DNA from: Halorussus ruber
GTDB lineage: Archaea > Halobacteriota > Halobacteria > Halobacteriales > Haladaptataceae
Length of the DNA stretch: 55,837 nt
Assembly (NCBI RefSeq): GCF_004765785.1
Contig: NZ_SBIT01000020.1
Location: 1-55,837, forward strand
Direction: 5' to 3'
Both the position numbers and the translations under genes were made by a program. Below are positions 51,001 to 55,837 of the stretch, one piece after another (position 1 is the stretch's first letter; every line of letters starts with the position of its first letter). A model generated the notes under the pieces. The model searched no databases. It saw only the letters and a list, made by a program, of their open reading frames with translations, and was not told the DNA's origin.

Positions 51001-51676
51001 GGTCGGCGCGAGCAACTCGCTGTCGGTGGCCGAGGCCGGGCTGGCGACCGACACCGTGGCGACGGGAGACGACGTGACCGCGAACGCGACGGTCGAAAAC
51101 GCCGGGTCCGCGGCCCGGAGCGCGACGGTGAACCTCACCGTCGGCGACACCGTGGCGGCCTCGAAGACGGTCGAGGTCGCGGCGGGTCAGACCGCGAACG
51201 TGACCCTGACCGGGACCGCCACGACCACCGGAAGCTACGAGGTCTCGGTCGGCGGCGTCTCGGCGGGCAACCTCACCGTGAAGGAGACGCTCCCGGCCGA
51301 GACCGCGGTCAGCGACGTGTCGCTGAACGAATCGACTATCGCGGCGGGCGAGACGGTCGAAATCACCGCGGCGGTCGAGAACACGGGCGGTTCGGCGGGC
51401 GAGCAGAACGTCACGCTGACCATGTTCGGCAAGGAGCTAGCGACCGAGACGGTGGAGGTGCCCGCTGGCGAGACGAAGGAGGTCACCTTCGTCCGGAAAG
51501 TCGATGCGGCGGGCAACTACACGGTCGAGGTCAGCGGCCAGACCGCGGACCTCGGCGTCACCGAGTCGGACGACGGCGGCTTCGGAGACAGGGCTCCCGA
51601 CGTGCCCGGATTCGGCGTCGGCGCGGCGCTGGTCGCGCTGCTGGCGGCCGCGCTGTTGGCCCGGATGCGGGACTGA
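48071..51676 (+). CDS. Large surface protein with PKD domains and a PGF-CTERM anchor
   Basis: A 1201-residue exported protein. A signal peptide (ILSLALTVLLVTSALPAGIVG, cut near ASAQDAS) precedes a 300-residue Tyr/Trp/Gly-rich N-terminal domain that I do not recognise. From about residue 340 come four PKD-like units (examples YYWDIDGDGEAEETTSSG, YEWDFGDGTNGTSDSRVAHT, YRWDYNGDGSYENRTGRA, YQWDFDGDGRPEETTNSS). A PGF-pre-PGF domain spans about 825-970, then two CARDB-like units. It ends VPGFGVGAALVALLAAALLA with MRD: the PGF-CTERM signal processed by archaeosortase ArtA and replaced by a lipid. It is therefore a lipid-anchored cell-surface protein. Confidence 0.87.
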   Translation: MDTDKTTILSLALTVLLVTSALPAGIVGLVGTASAQDASGAWYTVRQPEAGVCHEVRAFSHDHPKMEPEVDVRGSIPHFTEPREADVYGDFRDPDWGGFESIESIMDYRYRYYPEGPSESHAVGQTSYYAPYLNDQYRHEGWDYGTYGLYNWSDNGESHMFFYENPNGEVSLVIRHDRIYEETGTSSHNPYNGIYGPGDGFFEESPGGGAAEWQFRNLPNGEWAYIDDMYPREDMDDEYYDASGTRYGHREAEYDSEPLESFHPSEDGRFFEINWFWGSGGTDGGAYRGFENLGGRETVIEPSFSNIDAWQVRTNDGSTNGQQLGLDMSSELVIQRGQHCPDVSLGTRPSDNPPEAGETVTFTANVDESIETYYWDIDGDGEAEETTSSGTFDYTYNSAQSGTVSVTVETPDGIRDSDSISFEVAQNLPPTARVHVDPGEKGLPEYHVVGERIVLDASESTDNSGPPSDEYEWDFGDGTNGTSDSRVAHTYDETGTYEVTVEVSDPAGNTDTETITVEIVEEDTESPTARADLPDEIEAGATLTFDGGDSDDNRGIQTYRWDYNGDGSYENRTGRATHEAAPFDSQGQANVTLQVEDGGGNVDNTTVPVTVHRGLDPNVTEVSVPDEVSANEEFEVSSRVEDNGRVASVTYRFSDGETETIEADSSTDTFESSATHAFGSTGTPTVWVVARDAAGNEVSSDQYTVNVTDAPNAVLSASTNETEAGEPVTLDASGSSDASGQVVEYQWDFDGDGRPEETTNSSRPSVNATYDDGDTYDATVTVVDDTGRIDTASVEIEVEDDEDERAAIGGGGGGGASLGPPPVSTDVEKSGSNAAKIDVRNAQSDQTITAGLPASATSNQTGVQFERVAIDVRRDDPHVVFQTAASAESPSGVTQLTEADEAMAYLQMDAKYLDRGVRNATVEFTVQKSALGALGSADDVSVHQYDDGWTELNATVVKTTGDAVQLKATAHSLGTLAVGASNSLSVAEAGLATDTVATGDDVTANATVENAGSAARSATVNLTVGDTVAASKTVEVAAGQTANVTLTGTATTTGSYEVSVGGVSAGNLTVKETLPAETAVSDVSLNESTIAAGETVEITAAVENTGGSAGEQNVTLTMFGKELATETVEVPAGETKEVTFVRKVDAAGNYTVEVSGQTADLGVTESDDGGFGDRAPDVPGFGVGAALVALLAAALLARMRD

Positions 51677-51750
51677 GCGACGAGACGACGAACGACTTCC
51701 CTTTTTCTGCCCGTTGGCGTTTTCCGTCTCAGGACCCTACTACTGCCGGG

Positions 51751-52932
51751 ATGAGCGGGGGGCCGGGGAGCGACCCGACCAGCGAGGAGGCCGCAGACGA
51801 GGAGTCCGGAGTCGGTGGCGAAGGGTCCGAGAGCGGTGGCGAGAAGTCCGGAGTCGGTGGCGCGTCCGCAGTCGAGGACCAGAGCGGGGCGTCGTCGGTC
51901 AAAGACGGACTGGCGGTCGAGAGCGGGCAATCGTCGGACGACGGCGACCACGAGGAGTCGGCGAGTCAGATGGCGGACCTGAGCGAGAAGACGACCGACC
52001 TGCGCGAGTGGTTCCTCCTCGACGGGAATCGACTGGGGATTGCGGCCATCCTGCTGGTCGCGCTGGTGGGCCTCCTCGGGGTGGCCGAGCGAGTCGGCTG
52101 GATACCGATGGCCGACAGCCAGCCGATGTTCTACGTGCTGAGTTCGCTCATCAGCGGGAATCTCACGCTGATTACGGTCGTGGTGTCCATCAACCAGCTC
52201 CTGCTCTCGCGGGAGATGAGTTCGCCCGGCGAACTCGAATCGCAGATTCAGAACGTCATCGAGTACCGCGAGGACGTCGAGGGCCACGCCGGGGAGATTG
52301 CGCCGGTCAAACCACTCGGCTTCCTCGAACTCCTGTTCTCGAACACGCGACAGGAGGCCCAGCGAATCGGCGGGATGACCTTCGGCGCGGTCGGCGAGGA
52401 GATTCGCGGCGAAGTGGACGACACCGTGGAGGCGCTGACCGAACACGCGGACCACGTCGAGGAGATTCTCGACGCCTCGGACGCCAACACCTTCCGGGTG
52501 CTGTCGGTAACGCTGACGACCAACTACGCCCAGCAGATAAACGAAATCCGGCGAATCCGCGCGATTCACGGCGAGGAGCTACCCGAGACCGTGATGGACG
52601 CGCTCGACAACCTCATCGAACACCTCCAGAAGGTGGACATCGCGCGACAGTACTTCAAGTCGCTATACCTGCAAGAGGAACTCTCGTCGCTCTCGCGGGT
52701 GTTGCTCTACGCTGGATTCCCCGCCGAGGCGTTCCTCGTGCTGATGCTGTTGGGGTTCACCGCCGAGGAGCCGACCGCGGTGACCCAGCACAGCAGTCTG
52801 CTGATACCGGTCATCGTCGGCATCGCGTTCACGCCCTTGGCGCTCCTGTTCGCGTTCATCGTCCGGATTGCGACCGTGACCGAGCGGACCGCCGCGACGA
52901 TTCCGTTCACGACGCCGAAACAGGAGCAATGA
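51751..52932 (+). CDS. Haloarchaeal membrane protein of unknown function
   Basis: A 393-residue protein. The first 85 residues are a Ser/Gly/Glu/Asp-rich disordered region with repeated GVGGE/SGGEKSG units. Helices follow at about 98-118 (LGIAAILLVALVGLLGVAER), 130-155 (YVLSSLISGNLTLITVVVSI), 310-335 and 345-370. A helical soluble part (residues 160-300) has LESQIQNVIEYREDVEGHAG and LLFSNTRQEAQRIGG. The layout suggests a membrane-embedded signalling or sensor protein, but no known family is visible. The ATG at 51751 is the natural start, 75 bp after the PKD gene stop. Confidence 0.7.
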   Translation: MSGGPGSDPTSEEAADEESGVGGEGSESGGEKSGVGGASAVEDQSGASSVKDGLAVESGQSSDDGDHEESASQMADLSEKTTDLREWFLLDGNRLGIAAILLVALVGLLGVAERVGWIPMADSQPMFYVLSSLISGNLTLITVVVSINQLLLSREMSSPGELESQIQNVIEYREDVEGHAGEIAPVKPLGFLELLFSNTRQEAQRIGGMTFGAVGEEIRGEVDDTVEALTEHADHVEEILDASDANTFRVLSVTLTTNYAQQINEIRRIRAIHGEELPETVMDALDNLIEHLQKVDIARQYFKSLYLQEELSSLSRVLLYAGFPAEAFLVLMLLGFTAEEPTAVTQHSSLLIPVIVGIAFTPLALLFAFIVRIATVTERTAATIPFTTPKQEQ

Positions 52933-53108
52933 CGTATACTCAGGCGTTTTAGAACAGCTATACAAACAATAGGGGAATAACCATGTGCTTTAGTAGCGAA
53001 CGCTCTCGAACTGGCGGAACGATTCGGTGGGATTGATTAGCAACTCACACGGTGGAACTGCGCCGCTGGTAATAAGAGCTATTAACCATAGACGCCCGAG
53101 TTAACAGC

Positions 53109-53534
53109 ATGACCGTCGTCAGCATCTCGATGCCCGACGAACTGCTGGACCGCGTGGACGACTTCGCCGACGAACACGGCTACACCGGTCGGAGCGAAGT
53201 CTTCCGAGAGGCCGCCCGGAACCTGCTGGGAGAGTTCGAGGACAAGAAGTTAGAGGAGCGCGAGCTGATGGGCGTCGTCACGGTGCTGTTCAACTACGAG
53301 AGTTCCGGCGTCGAACAGCGCATGATGGAGTTGCGCCACGAGTACGACGGGTTAGTCGCCTCGAACGTCCACAACCACGTCGGCGACCACTACTGCATGG
53401 AACTGTTCATCCTCGAAGGCGGCCTGACCGACATCTCGACGTTCGTCGGCAAGATTCGGGCCACGCAGGACACCCTCACGGTCGATTACTCCGTGATTCC
53501 GGTGGACGAGGTCGGACCGTTCGCTGGCGAGTAG
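53109..53534 (+). CDS. nikR: NikR nickel-responsive regulator
   Basis: A 141-residue ribbon-helix-helix regulator. The DNA-binding part is [20 protein letters not shown] with [14 protein letters not shown]. The C-terminal ACT-like domain has the nickel ligands His77, His88, His90 and Cys96, which align with His76, His87, His89 and Cys95 of E. coli NikR with an offset of one. With nickel bound it normally represses nickel uptake genes. No nickel transporter is adjacent. The short AT-rich region upstream may hold its own promoter. Confidence 0.95.
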   Translation: MTVVSISMPDELLDRVDDFADEHGYTGRSEVFREAARNLLGEFEDKKLEERELMGVVTVLFNYESSGVEQRMMELRHEYDGLVASNVHNHVGDHYCMELFILEGGLTDISTFVGKIRATQDTLTVDYSVIPVDEVGPFAGE

Positions 53535-53598
53535 TTGGTCAGGGTGGAAGAGAGCGGTCGAGAGACCAGTAGACGCCGAACGAGGAGTAGAGCAGGGG

Positions 53599-55413
53599 CT
53601 AGTTGTTAGAGTCGGACGCGTCTTCGCCGCCCTCAGACACGTTCTCACCGCCGTCGGTCATCGCGTCCTCGCCGCCGTCAGTCACGGCCTCGTCGCCACC
53701 GTCGGTGACTGCGGTCTCTCGCTTGCGCTCGAACCAAGTCCACTCCTTGGTCTTCATGCCGTCGTCTTCGAGGTTCCACGGGTCGGCGCTCTCGACTCTC
53801 CGGCCTTCGAGCCACGAGGTGACGAGGTTCCAGACGAAGACGAGTTGGCCGAAGGCGATGAGGAACGCGCCCACAGTCGCCACGACGTGGAGCGTCTGGA
53901 ACTGCGGGAGGTAGGTGGCGTAGCGCCGGGGCATCCCGCCGTATCCCAGCAACAGCAGGGCGAAGAACGTGACGTTGACGCCGATGATAGAGGTCCAGAA
54001 GTGGAGTTTCGCCAGCGTCTTCTGGTACATCCGACCGGTGAACATCGGGAACCAGTAGTAGACGCCAGCGAACACGCCGAACGGGATGACTCCCATGATG
54101 ATGAAGTGGAAGTGCCCGACGACGTAGTAGGTGTCGTGAAGCACGAGGTTCACGGGGATGGACGCGAGGAAGACCCCGGTCACGCCCCCGATGATGAAGT
54201 TCTGGACGAACCCGATGCAGAACAGCATCGGGGCCGTGAGCCGAAGCCTGCCGTTCCACATCGTGGTGATCCAGTTAAAGACCTTCACCGCGCTCGGGAC
54301 CGCGATTGCCAAGGAGACCGCCATGAAGCTAGCCCGGATGCGGGGGTCGATGCCCGTGCTGAACATGTGGTGTGCCCACACGCCGAAGGAAAGGACGCCG
54401 ATCGCCAGCGTCGAGTAGACGACGAACTTGAACCCGAACAGCTTCCGGCCCGAGAAGCGAGGCAGGATGAGGCTGACCAGCCCCATCGGCGGCAAGACGA
54501 GGATATAGACCTCGGGGTGGCCGAAGAACCAGAACAGGTGCTGCCACAGCAGCGGGCCGCCGCCTTCCGAGAGGAAGAACGTCGTGGCGAAGTTCCGGTC
54601 CAGCAGGAGCATCACGAACGCGCTCCCCAGAAGCGGGAAGGCGAACAGGATGAGGCCCGACTGGGTCAGCATGGTCCACGAGAAGATGTCGAGGCTCTCC
54701 CAGCCCACGTCGTCGCCGCGCTCGGTGAAGATGGTTGCGATGAAGTTAATCGCACCCATCGTCGCCGAGACACCGGAGAGGTGCAGACCCAGCAACATCA
54801 GGTCCACGCCGGGATTGGTCTGCTCCGCGGAAAGCGGCGTGTACATCGTCCACGAGGTCTGTGAGGGCTGGATGTCACCCGCGGTCAGCGTCGCCAGCGG
54901 GAAGCCCGCCCAGATGAGGAGCGCCGCGGGCGGAAGCAACCAGAACGCGATGGCGTTGATTCGCGGGAAGGCCATGTCGTCCGCGCCGATGAGTAAGGGA
55001 ATGAAGTAGTTGCCGAACGCCGCCAGTATCGGCGTCCCGAACAGGAACAGCATCGTGATGCCGTGGGTCGTCAGCAGGGCGTTGTAGAAGTTCGCCCCGA
55101 TGATGGCCGAATCCGGCGTCATCAGTTCGGTCCGCATCAGGAGAATTGCGACCCCGCCCCAGATGAACGCGATGAGTCCGTAGAGACCGTACAGGTACCC
55201 GATGTCCTTGTGGTCCACGGTGGTCAGCCATCTGGCGAGACCGCCGGGTTTCTCCTCGTGACCGGCTTCCGCCCCTTCGCCGTACCCACCGCCACCTCCT
55301 CCTGCGAGCGGTGTGTACGATTGCCAGTCCTCGATGCGCAAGATGTACGCGATGACCGCGACGAGGAGGACCCCCATGACGACGGTAAGTGCGAGTTGCC
55401 CTGCATCAACCAT
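53599..55413 (-). CDS. coxA: Haem-copper oxidase subunit I (second oxidase)
   Basis: A 604-residue protein from the ATG at 55413 (MVDAGQLALTVVMGVLLVAV); upstream residues are non-hydrophobic and leave the frame open by chance. The N-terminal helix is followed by a Gly-rich loop and then the subunit I core: WLTTVDHKDIGYLYGLYGLI, TTHGITMLFLFGTPILAAFG (haem a His), WFFGHPEVYILVLPPMGLVS (CuB His, Glu, cross-linked Tyr), VWAHHMFSTGI and YYVVGHFHFIIMG. All haem and copper ligands are present. It is a stand-alone subunit, separate from the coxB-coxAC cluster at 32.8-36.5 kb, and its subunit II is not next to it here. The tail has VTDGG repeats. Confidence 0.95.
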   Translation of the reverse strand: MVDAGQLALTVVMGVLLVAVIAYILRIEDWQSYTPLAGGGGGGYGEGAEAGHEEKPGGLARWLTTVDHKDIGYLYGLYGLIAFIWGGVAILLMRTELMTPDSAIIGANFYNALLTTHGITMLFLFGTPILAAFGNYFIPLLIGADDMAFPRINAIAFWLLPPAALLIWAGFPLATLTAGDIQPSQTSWTMYTPLSAEQTNPGVDLMLLGLHLSGVSATMGAINFIATIFTERGDDVGWESLDIFSWTMLTQSGLILFAFPLLGSAFVMLLLDRNFATTFFLSEGGGPLLWQHLFWFFGHPEVYILVLPPMGLVSLILPRFSGRKLFGFKFVVYSTLAIGVLSFGVWAHHMFSTGIDPRIRASFMAVSLAIAVPSAVKVFNWITTMWNGRLRLTAPMLFCIGFVQNFIIGGVTGVFLASIPVNLVLHDTYYVVGHFHFIIMGVIPFGVFAGVYYWFPMFTGRMYQKTLAKLHFWTSIIGVNVTFFALLLLGYGGMPRRYATYLPQFQTLHVVATVGAFLIAFGQLVFVWNLVTSWLEGRRVESADPWNLEDDGMKTKEWTWFERKRETAVTDGGDEAVTDGGEDAMTDGGENVSEGGEDASDSNN

Positions 55414-55765
55414 ACCCCAAACCAAGGCCGAGAGATACGTGTCTCCTCGGTTGGCGCACGCCAACTCCACTCGAAAATCGGATAATTTCGGGATATCGAC
55501 CCGCTCTCGGCTTACTTTCTGTACATCTCCGATAAATAGCTTATCAATTCGAAGGTTCATTCGGTGGCCCGGCGAGGGTGAAAGCGAAGTTGTGGATGCG
55601 ACCGAAGAAACCGGACTAGTCGGCGACTCCTCGCCGCGACGGCGGCGAGCAGTCGCGCAGATTCAAGTTAGGTGGTCATTTGTCTTAGCAATATTTCTAT
55701 TTTCTAGAGAGGCACTGTCTAGTTAGCGCAGTTTAAGAAGTGAGCAGGTTGTAGCGGTTGTGTCC
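55414..55765. other. Intergenic region upstream of coxA to the edge element
   Basis: This 352-bp region holds the coxA promoter, probably around the AAATAGCTTATC sequence near 55533-55545 (minus strand), then a GC-rich part, an AT-rich stretch (55680-55705, TTAGCAATATTTCTATTTTC) and ACTGTCTAGTTAGCGCAG near 55714, which may be the left terminus of the IS that follows. No gene is seen. Confidence 0.45.
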
Positions 55766-55786
55766 ATGCAAGCCGCAAACCTGCTC
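55741..55786. promoter_or_regulatory. Hairpin covering the start codon of the edge ORF
   Basis: GAGCAGGTT and AACCTGCTC (9 bp) with inner GCGGTT / AAGCCGC arms can fold over the ATG at 55766. Such a hairpin in the mRNA would hide the start codon, as found in several IS elements to prevent read-through expression of transposase. The structure is seen; its role is inferred. Confidence 0.5.
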
Positions 55787-55837
55787 AAAAGGACGTTAGA
55801 CACCGCGACTCTTGAATGTTGGCAGCGGGAGCGGACG
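55766..55837 (+). CDS. Partial N-terminus, possibly of a transposase
   Basis: From the ATG at 55766 the frame stays open to the window end (24 codons, MQAANLLKRTLDTATLECW and so on). The sequence is not enough for a family. A start-codon hairpin and a TAGTTA-type sequence near 55721 that could be a terminal repeat suggest an IS element. The product may equally be another protein. Confidence 0.3.
   Translation, partial: MQAANLLKRTLDTATLECWQRERT

Overview
The window is chromosomal DNA from a haloarchaeon. The evidence is high-GC coding sequence rich in Asp and Glu codons, an archaeal TFB, several Tat ('RRxFL') lipoprotein signals, a PGF-CTERM surface protein, leaderless-type TATA promoters and many small zinc-ribbon proteins. 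The genus cannot be fixed from sequence alone; a Halorussus- or Haladaptatus-like organism would fit. Both ends appear to run into insertion-sequence (IS) DNA.

Layout. 0-6 kb: a frameshifted small membrane gene, glycerate 2-kinase, an IS1341-type tnpB element with hairpins on both sides, a zinc-ribbon gene, a thiamine-binding (MTH1187-like) protein, RNA 3'-phosphate cyclase with a repetitive N-terminus, and a KTSC protein. 6-18 kb: an arylsulfotransferase-like beta-propeller, a phosphoribosyltransferase, TFB, a secreted lectin-like/CAP protein, an amino-acid permease, a DJ-1/PfpI protein, a CBS-domain protein, two universal stress proteins, a DUF211-VIT1 pair, DUF2267 and a metal-related Tat lipoprotein. 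18-24 kb: an AT-rich foreign-looking membrane gene, a FAH-family hydrolase, a DyP-like Tat protein and an S9 peptidase. 24-32 kb: an RNA-processing metallo-beta-lactamase gene interrupted by a 366-bp IS200/IS605-type element, an FAD oxidoreductase, an APH-like kinase, membrane proteins and a lone tyrosine recombinase. 32-38 kb: a haem-copper oxidase cluster (subunit II, fused I+III, IV, and accessory membrane proteins). 38-48 kb: small proteins, a GH5-like Tat lipoprotein, a tRNA-binding protein, and an XPB/Rad25 helicase between two paralogous beta-helix genes. 48-55.4 kb: a 1201-residue PKD/PGF-CTERM surface protein, a membrane protein, NikR, and a second, separate oxidase subunit I.

The most interesting non-coding content falls in three groups. 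(1) A hairpin element occurs three times (19.4, 41.9 and 47.6 kb). It keeps a CCC/T internal loop beside a TATC/GATA helix while the flanking helix changes in a compensatory way, as in a structured RNA family. (2) A 157-265 bp palindrome-rich repeat occurs three times (20.4, 42.1 and 46.8 kb), always just 3' of a gene for a probably exported protein and always in the same orientation to it. In each case a hairpin of group 1 lies on its far side. (3) The 366-bp element sits exactly between TTAC and TCAA and carries an omega-RNA-like 3' end but no transposase. Removing it restores the host gene in frame.
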